A stretch of 34,560 nt of DNA from an uncultured Bacteroides sp. (GTDB taxonomy: Bacteria > Bacteroidota > Bacteroidia > Bacteroidales > Bacteroidaceae): the NCBI GenBank assembly GCA_947074295.1, contig CAMTPC010000024.1, positions 1 through 34,560 on the forward strand. The letters are read 5' to 3'. Positions 1-8,749 of the stretch are shown here, piece after piece. Below the pieces are notes generated by a model that had not been told where the DNA came from, did not search any database, and saw only the letters and a program-made list of their open reading frames with translations. Each line of letters opens with the position of its first letter. Position 1 is the stretch's first letter. The position numbers and the translations under genes are program-made.

Positions 1-1
1 T

Positions 2-1414
2 GCTATGTCTAATATCAGCACTATCTTAGGTTATTCATCACTAAATTCGCGCGATGTCGCTTATAATAGAGAGATAACAAACCGTTTTGTGTCTGTCTAT
101 GGTAATGCAGGTTACTCGTATAAAGGTCTCTATTCAGTAACGGGTAGTTTGCGTTGGGACCGCTCTAATCTGTGGGGAACAAACTCTAAATATCAAAACA
201 AACCGATATGGTCAGTAGGTGCAAGTTGGAATCTGTCCGAAGAAGAATTTTTTAAGCCATCTTGGATTAATCGTCTGAAACTACGCTTCTCGCACGGTAT
301 TGGAGGTAATATTGCCAAGGATGCTGCTCCTTATATGACAGCCTATTATAATCCCAACTATAATGTTGGTGGACTATCAGGTGTGGTTGCTAGTCGTCCT
401 AACCCACAGTTGAGCTGGGAAAAAACCATCACAACTAATGTAGGTGTGGATTTTGCGTTCTTTGACAATCGATTTATAGGTTCTTTCGAATATTATAATA
501 AAGAAGGAAAGGATCTTTTGGCTAATACCATGGGTGTGCCAACAGAAGGCTTTGGCTATTCTACTTATAAGGTAAACAACGGTGAAATGCGCAATCGTGG
601 ATTTGAAATGACCTTATCCTATGATATTATTCGCAAGCGCGACTGGAATTGGAGTGTGTCGGGCCTTGTAGGATATAATAAAAATAAGGTGACTTATGTG
701 AATATAGAAGCTCCAGTTTCCTATCTGATGCTAGATTATCCTGAGGCATATCCTCGTATAGGTAACCCCTATAATGCAATTTATGGCTATAAATGGGCTG
801 GTCTGAGCGAAGCTGGTATGCCACAAGTATATGATGAAACTGGGGAAATGACAGTTTATCAACCAACAGAGTTGGATGCAATCGTCTATTTAGGTTCATT
901 GACTCCCGTGTATAGTGGATCAATTAGCAGTATGCTACGCTATAAAGGTTTCGATCTATCATTGATGTTAGTTTATGAAGGTGGACATAAGGTGAGAAAT
1001 ACATTCTTGCCCTTCTTAAGTAGTTCATGGTCGAGCGCGGCAGGTGGTTATATTACAAGTCTGGGTAGTGTGAATAGCTCTATCTCTAATCGCTGGAGAG
1101 AACCAGGCGATGAGCAATATACGGACATTCCACGCATTGTTTTTGCTGAGAGCTCCGATTATTTATACGATTCGGAAACCATCTATCGTAACGCTAGTAT
1201 AAATGTTTACGATGCTTCTAACATTCGACTTAGTAATATAAGCCTAGCGTATAACTTCGCGAAAGAATATACACGGAAAATCTTTGTGGAAGGTGCACGT
1301 CTACAGTTCAATATAGAAAATGTAGTCACATGGACTAAATCAAAAGAAGCCAAATACATGTTGGGCGGTTATGCTAAACCGACTTATGTGTGGAGTGTTT
1401 ATCTTAATTTCTAA
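2..1414 (+). CDS. SusC-like TonB-dependent outer-membrane transporter, C-terminal part (5' truncated by window)
   Basis: This is the beta-barrel half of a SusC/RagA-type TonB-dependent transporter, which imports oligomeric nutrients across the outer membrane together with a SusD lipoprotein. The open frame runs in from the window edge; the first ATG at position 5 is not a credible start because signal peptide, carboxypeptidase-like domain, TonB box and plug are all missing. About 470 residues remain of a family usually near 1000. Visible signs are alternating aromatic-rich beta strands (for example YKGLYSVTGSLRWDRSNLWG), the NVGVDFAFFDNRF strand pair typical of SusC, and a last residue Phe (VWSVYLNF), the usual barrel C-terminal signature. 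The SusD gene starts 25 bases downstream, so the two are surely one transcript. The substrate cannot be told from this part. Family assignment is firm. Confidence 0.95.
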   Translation, partial: AMSNISTILGYSSLNSRDVAYNREITNRFVSVYGNAGYSYKGLYSVTGSLRWDRSNLWGTNSKYQNKPIWSVGASWNLSEEEFFKPSWINRLKLRFSHGIGGNIAKDAAPYMTAYYNPNYNVGGLSGVVASRPNPQLSWEKTITTNVGVDFAFFDNRFIGSFEYYNKEGKDLLANTMGVPTEGFGYSTYKVNNGEMRNRGFEMTLSYDIIRKRDWNWSVSGLVGYNKNKVTYVNIEAPVSYLMLDYPEAYPRIGNPYNAIYGYKWAGLSEAGMPQVYDETGEMTVYQPTELDAIVYLGSLTPVYSGSISSMLRYKGFDLSLMLVYEGGHKVRNTFLPFLSSSWSSAAGGYITSLGSVNSSISNRWREPGDEQYTDIPRIVFAESSDYLYDSETIYRNASINVYDASNIRLSNISLAYNFAKEYTRKIFVEGARLQFNIENVVTWTKSKEAKYMLGGYAKPTYVWSVYLNF

Positions 1415-1439
1415 CTCATCGAATAAAAAAGAATTTGAT

Positions 1440-2849
1440 ATGAGAATAAAAACAATGAAACATATAATATTGCTGTGTGTAGCAATGCTCGCTTTGACTA
1501 GTTGCAATGATTATTTGAATATAGTGCCTAAAGGTGAAAAAATACCTACTACCTACGAAGACTTTGAGTCGATGCTGAGAGATGAATACAGTTGTCAGCG
1601 AGTTGATCCTGGTCAGAGTATTATCCTTCTGAATGACTATTATGTGACTTCCATGTATGAAAGTTATTATCCATTTTGGGGTGCAAATTATAACTGGAAC
1701 GAAGATGTAAACCGTATTGACCTAAACAAAGATGATGAAGGTGTATATTACAATGGTTATGCAGCAGTATCTACATTCAATCTTATTTTGGAAAATATCC
1801 CCGATGTGCCAGATGCTACAGCTGAAAATAAACAGATATTGATTGCGCAGGCAAAAGTATTACGTGCGATGTCTTATTTCTACTTGGTAAACTATTATGC
1901 AGATCAATATGAAGAGTCAACTGCTTACGAGAAGGGTGGTGTTCCTTATATTACAAGTGCAGATGTTAACGCGCCATATGTTCAAGAATCTGTAGGGAAT
2001 ATCTATGACTACATGTTACAGGATATGAAAGAAGCTATTCCCTTCTTGCCTGAACAGTCAGTGACCAAGCTTCATCCAGATTTGGCTACAGGATATGCCT
2101 TTTACGCACAAATCTATCTGCAATTGGGACGCTACCAAGATGCACTCAATTCCGCCGAGGAGGCTTTAAAACGCAACGATGAACTGTTTGACTGGTGTGA
2201 ATATTATAATGCTAACAAAGAAACGATAGAAAGAGAAAACTATTATCCAAATCTATCAGCCCCTTGCAGTTTTGATTTTGTGGAGAATTATAACTTCAGA
2301 CATGGTACTAGTTCTTATGCTGGTAGAGAGAAGAATGTGACCACTTGGCGTTCAGAACGTTTTGAAGAAGGTGATTTGCGTTTTGCATCGCGCTGGAAGT
2401 ATCGCGAAGTTGGAGCAGACAAATACTATTATGCTCTACAGTCTGGATATCATAATTACGGTGGACTCACTACGACACATGTATATTTGATTAAGGCTGA
2501 ATGTCTAGCTCGATTAAATCGTATACCAGAGGCGATGGCTATCGTTAATAAGATACGAGAAAAACGAATTGCCCCCAATCTTTATACCCCATGGAATGCG
2601 TCTGCTGAAAAGGATGCTATTGAGCAGATCGTTAACCTTAAGCTGAATGAAATGATTCTTACTCAAGTCCCTTTCTGCGATCTACGCCGCCTAAATAGTG
2701 AAGGTAAATATACATTCACGTTCACTAAGGAGAAAGATGAAAGCACTCTTAGTTTGAAACCTGATTCACATTTGTGGACTATGCCTTTCCCATTAGGAGC
2801 TATCAAAAATTCTGGCAATGGTTCTATCTCTCAGAACGTAAGTAAATAA
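1440..2849 (+). CDS. SusD/RagB-like nutrient-binding outer-membrane lipoprotein
   Basis: Surface lipoprotein that caps the SusC barrel and helps capture the substrate. The frame is open from 1371, inside susC, but I choose the ATG at 1440 (469 residues) because it gives a clean lipoprotein signal, MRIKTMKHIILLCVAMLALTSC, with the lipidated Cys at 22; the ATG at 1455 would keep the same lipobox. SusD hallmarks follow: NDYLNIVPKGEK after the Cys, the helix AKVLRAMSYFYLVNYYAD, a TPR-like stretch around GYAFYAQIYLQLGRYQDALNSAEEAL, and the C-terminal YLIKAECLARLNRIPEAMAIVNKIREKR helix followed by FCDLRRLN and a WTMPFPLGAI ending. Somewhat short for the family, but complete. Substrate unknown: no glycosidase or peptidase is linked within view, only a thioredoxin-fold lipoprotein. 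Confidence 0.95.
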   Translation: MRIKTMKHIILLCVAMLALTSCNDYLNIVPKGEKIPTTYEDFESMLRDEYSCQRVDPGQSIILLNDYYVTSMYESYYPFWGANYNWNEDVNRIDLNKDDEGVYYNGYAAVSTFNLILENIPDVPDATAENKQILIAQAKVLRAMSYFYLVNYYADQYEESTAYEKGGVPYITSADVNAPYVQESVGNIYDYMLQDMKEAIPFLPEQSVTKLHPDLATGYAFYAQIYLQLGRYQDALNSAEEALKRNDELFDWCEYYNANKETIERENYYPNLSAPCSFDFVENYNFRHGTSSYAGREKNVTTWRSERFEEGDLRFASRWKYREVGADKYYYALQSGYHNYGGLTTTHVYLIKAECLARLNRIPEAMAIVNKIREKRIAPNLYTPWNASAEKDAIEQIVNLKLNEMILTQVPFCDLRRLNSEGKYTFTFTKEKDESTLSLKPDSHLWTMPFPLGAIKNSGNGSISQNVSK

Positions 2850-2856
2850 TCCAAAT

Positions 2857-4032
2857 ATGATTAATATGAAAAATCTACTAGTTTTATCTCTTTTCATCTT
2901 GTCCTTGATTTCGTGCTCTCAGAAACCGCAGAATGAGTTCAGAATTAATGGTGTCGTTAATAATGTTCCTGATGGTACAGTTTTTGAATTGATTCCAATT
3001 GCTACCCATAAGGAAGAGAAAGCATTAGCAATAGATACCGTTTATAATGGTAAATTTACCTTTACTGGTAGCCTGACTGAACCAAGACTATTGAGTATTC
3101 GTGCTGCTAAGCATTATGGTGGATATAATCTGATGATTTCTAATGAGGATGTGAAGTTCTCTGGTGATTATTCATCAGACGATATGGGAGAATATTCTTT
3201 ATGTACTTTTGATGGTGTGAAACTAAAAGGAGCCTCACTTCAGAATGATTATCTTGATAAGATATCTGTGCGTGAGGAGATGAATAAGATATATACTGAA
3301 AATAACGAGAACGCTGCACAATTACATAAAGACTTACGTGATGCCTATAAAGAAAAAGACTCTGTAAGAATTGCCGAACTTCAAGCTAGTGACGCTTATC
3401 TAGAAATGGAAAAGGCTGAAGCTAAATTCTTTGAAACAGTGAATGAACGTTACACAAGTCTTATCAGCTCTAACGGGAATTCATTTTGGGGACCTTTGTT
3501 GATGCTTGAACTATTGTCTTATTTCGGTGATGAACAAAAGGTGTGGTTCGAAGGGTTCTCTCAAGAAGCCAAAGAAAGCTATTATGGTAAATTAGTTTCT
3601 GAAGAGCTTTATCCTGTAGGTATGAAAGGACAGAAAGTACCAGGACTAATTTCAACTGTAAGTGGTAAGGAACAAGATATTATTGGGGATAACCTTGGGG
3701 CTAAATATACCATCATTGACTTTTGGGCATCATGGTGTAAACCTTGCCGTAAAGAAATCCCTAATTTGAAGTTAGCTTACGAGAAATATGCACCGATGGG
3801 ATTGCAAATTATTAGTATATCTATTGATAAGAATGATAAACAATGGAAGAAGGCATTGGATGAAGAGAACCTGAGTTGGCCAAATTATATCGATACGGAA
3901 GGCTTTGCTGATACTTATAAAGTGAAATTTATTCCTTCTATTTTCTTAGTGGATAAGAATGGGGTCTTAATAGAAGAAAATATTAAAGGGGAAGCCTTGA
4001 CTGAACGTTTAGCTGAACTCTTTGCAATATAA
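2857..4032 (+). CDS. TlpA-type thioredoxin-fold lipoprotein with N-terminal DUF4369-like domain
   Basis: Likely periplasm-facing thiol-disulfide oxidoreductase, 391 residues. It opens with a lipoprotein signal (MKNLLVLSLFILSLISC; the ATG at 2866 is as good a start as 2857). Residues about 25-130 resemble the beta-rich DUF4369 domain often found before Bacteroidetes thioredoxins (FRINGVVNNVPDGTVFEL). A charged helical linker lies around 140-200. The thioredoxin domain covers about 255-391 with the redox motif WASWCKPCRKEIP, Cys294 and Cys297, and a cis-Pro segment VKFIPSIFLVD. It follows the SusD gene by 7 bases and precedes the operon's terminator, so it belongs to the SusCD transcript. Its partner may be DsbD, encoded 600 bases further on. 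Enzyme class is firm; the physiological client is unknown. Confidence 0.92.
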   Translation: MINMKNLLVLSLFILSLISCSQKPQNEFRINGVVNNVPDGTVFELIPIATHKEEKALAIDTVYNGKFTFTGSLTEPRLLSIRAAKHYGGYNLMISNEDVKFSGDYSSDDMGEYSLCTFDGVKLKGASLQNDYLDKISVREEMNKIYTENNENAAQLHKDLRDAYKEKDSVRIAELQASDAYLEMEKAEAKFFETVNERYTSLISSNGNSFWGPLLMLELLSYFGDEQKVWFEGFSQEAKESYYGKLVSEELYPVGMKGQKVPGLISTVSGKEQDIIGDNLGAKYTIIDFWASWCKPCRKEIPNLKLAYEKYAPMGLQIISISIDKNDKQWKKALDEENLSWPNYIDTEGFADTYKVKFIPSIFLVDKNGVLIEENIKGEALTERLAELFAI

Positions 4033-4087
4033 AAACAAGTTTGATATTACATTAATTTATTGCGTTATTTGTGTTTTTAGTGAGACT

Positions 4088-4146
4088 CATGGGATAGCTA
4101 TTTTTTGGTCTAAATGATTCTAAAATATAGTCTATCTCATGTTTTT
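4088..4146 (+). terminator. Intrinsic terminator of the susCD-tlpA operon
   Basis: CATGGGATAG (4088-4097) pairs with CTATCTCATG (4132-4141), ten pairs with one G-U. The stem can continue through CTAT/ATAG with one bulged T. TTTTT follows at 4142-4146. It lies 56 bases after the tlpA-like stop codon. Confidence 0.7.
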
Positions 4147-4222
4147 GTTTATAAATGGAGGTATCTTCGTAAATAACCTATAAATTTTTAGATTCAATGT
4201 TTATAGTTTCTCTAAAAAACTC

Positions 4223-4230
4223 TATTTTTG
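4223..4230 (+). promoter_or_regulatory. Bacteroides -7 promoter box for the Dabb-protein/dsbD unit
   Basis: TATTTTTG is an exact match to the Bacteroides primary sigma -7 consensus TAnnTTTG, 51 bases before the start codon of the gene at 4282 and downstream of the preceding terminator. I see no clear TTTG box at -33, only GTTTA near 4199, which is weak. Confidence 0.5.
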
Positions 4231-4281
4231 TTATCAATAAAGCATAAATTCTGAATATTTATAATAAATTCAACTTAAGTT

Positions 4282-4581
4282 ATGATAAAGCATATCGTGC
4301 TCTTCAAGCTAAAAGAAGAGATAGGCAACACTGAAAAGATGGAAGTAATGAATCAATTTAAATTGGCTATTGAAGCTTTGCCGACAATAATTCCAATAAT
4401 CCGCAAAATTGAAGTTGGCCTCAATATGAATCCTGCTGAGAAATGGGATATTGCTTTGTATAGTGAGTTTGCCTCAATGGATGATTTGAAAGCTTATGCA
4501 ATACATCCTGCACATGTTGAAGCCGCTAAGCTTCTAGCAAGTGTAAAGGATGAGCGTTCTTGTGTTGATTATGAGGTGTAA
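4282..4581 (+). CDS. Dabb (stress-responsive alpha/beta barrel) domain protein
   Basis: Small cytoplasmic protein, 99 residues, matching the Dabb family from its first residues (MIKHIVLFKLKEE) through the central GLNMNPAEKWDIALYSEF strand to the HPAHVEAAKLL helix and a C-terminal SCVDYEV strand. The fold is a dimeric ferredoxin-like barrel. Members include plant stress proteins and a few cyclases, but most bacterial ones have no known reaction, and nothing here points to a substrate. It has its own promoter box upstream and lies 51 bases before dsbD with no terminator between, so the two may be co-transcribed. I infer no shared function from that. Confidence 0.85.
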   Translation: MIKHIVLFKLKEEIGNTEKMEVMNQFKLAIEALPTIIPIIRKIEVGLNMNPAEKWDIALYSEFASMDDLKAYAIHPAHVEAAKLLASVKDERSCVDYEV

Positions 4582-4632
4582 TTTTTCTCTCTGTATTTAA
4601 TAAACATATACACATTGATATTCTATTAACGA

Positions 4633-6648
4633 ATGAAAAAGATTTATTCCCTGTTCCTACTTCTGTTAATTGTAGCTTCCGCTTCAGCTCAGATTTTTGA
4701 ACCCGTTACATTTAAAACCGAATTTAAAAAACTCTCTGATACAGAGGCTGAGATTATATTTACAGCCGCTATTGAGTCTGGTTGGCATCTTTATTCTACA
4801 GATTTGGGCGATGATGGCCCTACTTCTGCCTCTTTCAATATCGATAAGATGGAGGGTGTTGAGCTTTTAGGTGTACTAAAACCTATTGGTGATGAAATCT
4901 CCAAATTTGATAATCTTTTCGATATGCAGGTACGCTACTTCGAGAATAGCGCAAAGTTTGTGCAAAAATTGAAGTTTACTGCTGCTAAATATTCGATTCA
5001 AGGTTATCTGCAATATGGTGTTTGTAACGATGAAACTTGTTTGCCACCAACCAATGTAGAGTTTGAGTTTAGTGGTGCTACAAATTTGGCTACAACTGTA
5101 TCCGCTAAACCAATAGTGGCTACATCAGAACAAACTGAAACCGTTTCAGAAGAAATCGCTTCCAATGTTATGGCTGATCAAGTTACTCCTGTTGAGCGTG
5201 CTGCGCTTGAACCTGATGCATTATGGCGTCCAGTAGTTGACGAACTTCATGCGTTTGGTGATGAGCAGGTAACTGACCGTTCTTGGATCTATATTTTCTT
5301 TACTGGGTTTGTAGGTGGTTTGATTGCTTTGCTCACCCCTTGTGTATGGCCTATTATTCCAATGACAGTTAGTTTCTTCCTGAAGCGAACTAAAGATAAA
5401 AAGAAAGGTATTCGTGATGCATGGACCTATGGAGCTTCTATCGTGGTAATCTATGTAGCTATCGGTTTGATTGTTACAGCTATATTTGGACCTAGTGCTC
5501 TTAATGCACTTTCCACGAATGCTGTTTTCAATATTCTCTTTTTCTTGATGCTGATTGTTTTTGCTGCATCTTTCTTTGGTGCTTTCGAAATAACTCTTCC
5601 TGCCAAGTGGAGTAATGCAGTAGATAGTAAGGCTGAAGCTACGACTGGTCTTCTGAGCATCTTCCTGATGGCATTTACCTTGTCATTGGTGTCTTTCTCA
5701 TGTACAGGACCAATCATTGGATTCCTATTGGTTCAGGTTTCTACGACAGGTAACTTGGTGGCTCCTGCCATTGGTATGCTTGGTTTTGCCATTGCATTGG
5801 CGCTTCCTTTTACACTCTTCGCATTGTTTCCAACATGGCTAAAATCGATGCCCAAGTCGGGTGGATGGATGAATGTAGTGAAAGTAACATTGGGCTTCCT
5901 TGAATTGGCTTTCGCTTTAAAATTCCTTTCTGTGGCCGATTTGGCTTATGGTTGGAGAATTCTTGACCGTGAAGTTTTCCTTTCTCTTTGGATTGTGATC
6001 TTCCTTCTTCTAGGTCTTTATTTATTGGGCAAGTTCAAGTTCAAGCATGATGATGATGAGAATAAGATTGGAGTAACACGTTTCTTCATGGCTTTAATTT
6101 CGATTGCATTTGCAGTATATATGATACCAGGTCTTTGGGGTGCTCCATTGAAGGCGGTCAGTGCATTCTCACCACCAATGTCTACTCAGGATTTGAATTT
6201 ATATAATGATGAAGTTCATGCAAAATTTGATGACTATGATTTGGGTATGGAATATGCACGTCAGCACAATAAACCAGTTATGCTTGACTTTACAGGGTAT
6301 GGTTGTGTCAATTGTCGTAAGATGGAATTGTCAGTGTGGACCGATAATAAAGTACGTTCACTGATCAATGATGATTATGTATTGATCACGCTTTATGTAG
6401 ACAATAAAACTCCACTTAAAGAGCCTGTTACGGTGACCGAAAATGGAAAAAAACGTATTCTTCGTACTATAGGTGATAAATGGAGCTACTTGCAAACCGT
6501 TAAGTTTGGCTATAGTGCACAGCCTTTCTATGTGCTGCTCAATGATGAAGGAGTACCTTTGACTAAAGCTTATAAATTCAATGAAAGTATCCCCGATTAT
6601 ATCGATTTCCTAGAAACGGGTTTAAAAAATTTCAAGAATCAGAAATAG
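4633..6648 (+). CDS. dsbD: Thiol:disulfide interchange protein DsbD (cytochrome c biogenesis type)
   Basis: Inner-membrane reductase that moves electrons from cytoplasmic thioredoxin to periplasmic thiol proteins; 671 residues, a full-length three-domain form. A signal peptide (MKKIYSLFLLLLIVASASA) precedes the periplasmic alpha domain, whose pair is Cys131 and Cys136 in YGVCNDETCLPP. The membrane domain begins near residue 220 with about eight helices; its redox cysteines are Cys237 in LLTPCVWPIIPMT and Cys357 in SCTGPIIG, the conserved positions of the DsbD/CcdA core. The C-terminal thioredoxin-like gamma domain carries CVNC at 558-561. All six expected cysteines are present, so it should be active. 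The TlpA-like lipoprotein upstream is a plausible acceptor (inference from proximity). A strong terminator follows directly. Confidence 0.96.
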   Translation: MKKIYSLFLLLLIVASASAQIFEPVTFKTEFKKLSDTEAEIIFTAAIESGWHLYSTDLGDDGPTSASFNIDKMEGVELLGVLKPIGDEISKFDNLFDMQVRYFENSAKFVQKLKFTAAKYSIQGYLQYGVCNDETCLPPTNVEFEFSGATNLATTVSAKPIVATSEQTETVSEEIASNVMADQVTPVERAALEPDALWRPVVDELHAFGDEQVTDRSWIYIFFTGFVGGLIALLTPCVWPIIPMTVSFFLKRTKDKKKGIRDAWTYGASIVVIYVAIGLIVTAIFGPSALNALSTNAVFNILFFLMLIVFAASFFGAFEITLPAKWSNAVDSKAEATTGLLSIFLMAFTLSLVSFSCTGPIIGFLLVQVSTTGNLVAPAIGMLGFAIALALPFTLFALFPTWLKSMPKSGGWMNVVKVTLGFLELAFALKFLSVADLAYGWRILDREVFLSLWIVIFLLLGLYLLGKFKFKHDDDENKIGVTRFFMALISIAFAVYMIPGLWGAPLKAVSAFSPPMSTQDLNLYNDEVHAKFDDYDLGMEYARQHNKPVMLDFTGYGCVNCRKMELSVWTDNKVRSLINDDYVLITLYVDNKTPLKEPVTVTENGKKRILRTIGDKWSYLQTVKFGYSAQPFYVLLNDEGVPLTKAYKFNESIPDYIDFLETGLKNFKNQK

Positions 6649-6663
6649 TCTCGTTATATTCAT

Positions 6664-6700
6664 AAAAAAAGCTCAATGTTCATGACATTGGGCTTTTTTT
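6664..6700 (+). terminator. Intrinsic terminator of dsbD
   Basis: A7-GCTCAATGT (6664-6679) pairs with ACATTGGGC-T7 (6685-6700), with one G-U pair and a five-base loop. The T run is part of the stem, so it is A/T-flanked on both sides. It lies 16 bases after the dsbD stop codon. Confidence 0.88.
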
Positions 6701-6801
6701 ATGCTATTAAATATTTAGGATCAGTTGTTTTGGCTCAAATTAATTACTGTTTAATTGCCGATTAAACACCCTTAAAATAGTCTTTGAGAATTTCTCTCTG
6801 A

Positions 6802-6861
6802 ATAAAAGGGGATTCTTTCGTAGAAGAAAGCCTATTCTTACACGAAAGAATCCCCTTTTAT
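6802..6861. repeat. Perfect 20-bp inverted repeat with 20-base spacer
   Basis: ATAAAAGGGGATTCTTTCGT at 6802-6821 is repeated in perfect inversion at 6842-6861. The spacer of 20 bases contains a purine-rich AAGAAAG run. It is too far from dsbD (153 bases after its stop) to be its first terminator and lacks a clear T tract. It could be a backup bidirectional terminator, a folded small RNA or a small repeat element. Confidence 0.8.
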
Positions 6862-7072
6862 ATTTATCCAAGTTTCTATTTCTTATGAGTTAGATTATCA
6901 GTGTTTTACGAAGTAGTTCAGTCTGAATAAACTCTTGTTCTTGTGATATTATGATAAGATATTCATCCAATCATCAAATATTTAAGGGCATCGTTAATGT
7001 CGACGGTTATTTAGGTGCCACTGGCATTAAGTTTTTATTTATACTTGGTGTTCGAAAAATGGTATATAAATA

Positions 7073-7104
7073 ATGGGCTGTCTTTCATACGAAAGACAGC
7101 CCAT
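7073..7104 (-). terminator. Hairpin terminator of the methylmalonyl-CoA decarboxylase operon
   Basis: ATGGGCTGTCTTTC (7073-7086) and GAAAGACAGCCCAT (7091-7104) form a perfect 14-bp stem with loop ATAC, 31 bases past the mmdB stop codon. On the minus strand the stem is followed by TATTTATATACC, an A/T tail rather than a clean U run. Confidence 0.7.
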
Positions 7105-7135
7105 CATGATAATAGGATATATTATTATAAGACAA

Positions 7136-8296
7136 TTATAATAAGAAACCAAGCAAGATACCGGCAGCTACAGCCGAACCGATTACACCTGCCACGTTTG
7201 GACCCATAGCGTGCATCAATAGGTAGTTAGTTGGATCATATTCCAAACCTACTACTTGTGAGATACGAGCAGAGTCAGGTACTGCGGATACACCCGCATT
7301 ACCGATAAGTGGGTTGATCTTGTTGTCTTTGCTCAAGAAGAGGTTGAATAACTTCACGAACAATACACCAGATGTGGTAGCGATAACGAATGAAAGCGCA
7401 CCCAAAAGGAAGATCTTTATTGAATCCCAAGTGATGAACTCAGAAGCTTGCGTAGAAGCACCTACTGTCAAACCTAGAAGGATAGTGATGGTGTCGATAA
7501 GCGGACCGCGAGCAGTCTCAGCCAAACGACGAGTCACACCACTTTCTTTTAGTAAGTTACCGAAGAACAACATACCCAACAATGGTAAGCCCGAAGGAAC
7601 CAAGAAAGTAGTCAGCAACAGACCTACGATAGGGAAGATCACCTTCTCAGTGTGCGAAATCACACGGGGAGGTTTCATGCGGATCAAACGTTCGTGTTTA
7701 GTGGTCAACGCCTTCATGATAGGGGGTTGGATTACAGGTACCAGCGCCATGTACGAATAGGCCGATACCGCAATGGCACCCATCAGGTTAGGAGCGAGCT
7801 TGGATGATAGGAAGATCGCCGTAGGACCATCAGCACCACCAATGATACCGATAGCACCAGCCTGCATCGGATTAAAGCCGATAGCCAAGGCAATCATATA
7901 TGCACCGAAGATACCAAACTGTGCCGCCGCACCAATCAACATCAACTTAGGATTAGAGATCAATGCCGAGAAATCGGTCATAGCCCCAATACCTAGGAAG
8001 ATGAGCGGCGGATACCAGCCGGACGTAACACCTCCGTATAGAATGTTCAATACTGAACCCTCTTCATAGATTCCCACCTTCAATCCGGCATCCATATTGA
8101 AAGGTATGTTACCAATCAGAATACCAAAACCGATAGGAATAAGTAGCATAGGCTCGAACTCGTGAGCGATGGCCAAGTAGATAAAAATCAAGCCGATGAC
8201 AATCATGGCCACATGTCCCCAGGTTGCATTGTAGAAGCCTGTGTATGTCCAGAAGTCGGCAAGGTTATTTCCTAGAAAATTAAAAAATTCTCCCAT
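7136..8296 (-). CDS. mmdB: Na+-translocating methylmalonyl-CoA decarboxylase, membrane beta subunit
   Basis: Integral membrane subunit (386 residues, roughly nine to eleven helices) that removes CO2 from carboxybiotin and couples this to Na+ export. It matches the OadB/GcdB/MmdB family throughout: N-terminal PMLLIPIGFGILIGNIP, the GGADGPTAIF signature with Asp156 (the counterpart of the ion-binding Asp of oxaloacetate decarboxylase beta), and NAGVSAVPDSARIS near residue 330. It is last in the operon, with one base between the biotin-carrier stop codon and its ATG. The subunit type is certain; the substrate (methylmalonyl-CoA rather than oxaloacetate or glutaconyl-CoA) is inferred from the epimerase and carboxyltransferase in the same operon. 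Confidence 0.95.
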   Translation of the reverse strand: MGEFFNFLGNNLADFWTYTGFYNATWGHVAMIVIGLIFIYLAIAHEFEPMLLIPIGFGILIGNIPFNMDAGLKVGIYEEGSVLNILYGGVTSGWYPPLIFLGIGAMTDFSALISNPKLMLIGAAAQFGIFGAYMIALAIGFNPMQAGAIGIIGGADGPTAIFLSSKLAPNLMGAIAVSAYSYMALVPVIQPPIMKALTTKHERLIRMKPPRVISHTEKVIFPIVGLLLTTFLVPSGLPLLGMLFFGNLLKESGVTRRLAETARGPLIDTITILLGLTVGASTQASEFITWDSIKIFLLGALSFVIATTSGVLFVKLFNLFLSKDNKINPLIGNAGVSAVPDSARISQVVGLEYDPTNYLLMHAMGPNVAGVIGSAVAAGILLGFLL

Positions 8297-8297
8297 A

Positions 8298-8726
8298 TTA
8301 TTCGATGATTAGCAGGTCTGTACCTTCCAATACAGAATCTCCCTTGTTTACATTAATTTTAGTAACTGTGCCGTCTTTATCCGCATTGATGTTGTTTTCC
8401 ATCTTCATCGCTTCCAGGATAATCACTGTTTGGCCTTTCTTCACTACATCACCTTCTTTCACCTTCACTTCAAGGATCACGCCTGGAAGAGGAGATTTAA
8501 CAGCCGATTTAGAGCCCCCTGCAGCCGGAGCTGGTTTAGAAACGTGTGTAGTAGGTTGTGCTGCCACTGGGCGAGCCACAACAGGACGCGGAGCTGATTT
8601 TGGAGCTTTCTCCATCTCTACTTTATAAGGAGTGCCATTTACCTCAACATGGGCAATGTTATCTTCGATATCGCCGATACAAACTTTGTATATGTTACCG
8701 TTGATCGTATATTTATATTCTTTCAT
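8298..8726 (-). CDS. mmdC: Biotin carboxyl carrier subunit of methylmalonyl-CoA decarboxylase
   Basis: Small carrier protein, 142 residues, that shuttles the carboxyl group between carboxyltransferase and beta subunit. The N-terminal 40 residues form a short beta-rich docking region (MKEYKYTINGNIYKV). A flexible linker rich in Ala, Pro and Val covers about 40-72. The biotinyl/lipoyl domain covers about 73-142 with the canonical EAMKMEN motif, so Lys108 is the expected biotinylation site. The sequence PLPGVILEVKVKEGDVV is the typical opening of the domain. It lies 23 bases after the OadG-like gene and one base before mmdB. Similar carriers occur in oxaloacetate decarboxylase and pyruvate carboxylase; the operon decides the assignment. 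Confidence 0.95.
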   Translation of the reverse strand: MKEYKYTINGNIYKVCIGDIEDNIAHVEVNGTPYKVEMEKAPKSAPRPVVARPVAAQPTTHVSKPAPAAGGSKSAVKSPLPGVILEVKVKEGDVVKKGQTVIILEAMKMENNINADKDGTVTKINVNKGDSVLEGTDLLIIE

Positions 8727-8749
8727 TGTTTTATGAATTTATGGTATTG

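Larger units (their letters stand above)
6701..7135. other. Convergent intergenic region with several hairpins, no gene
   Basis: This gap separates dsbD (+) from mmdB (-). Reading frames here show no recognisable protein. Besides the two features listed separately at 6802 and 7073, a small inverted repeat GTTTAAT / ATTAAAC lies at 6749-6767 with a five-base loop. The rest is AT-rich. I see no promoter box. Confidence 0.6.

Noticed and set aside
1371..1439. An earlier ATG for the SusD-like protein, within susC
   Set aside because: It would add 23 residues before the lipoprotein signal and overlap susC by 44 bases. The ATG at 1440 gives a normal signal peptide.
7015..7209. A plus-strand frame of 64 residues in the convergent gap
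   Set aside because: It runs over the mmd terminator hairpin and into the 3' end of mmdB, and reads like translated hairpin and antisense sequence.
7773..8069. Plus-strand frame of 98 residues opposite mmdB
   Set aside because: It is the antisense shadow of a highly conserved membrane protein, with Pro/Ile-rich nonsense composition.
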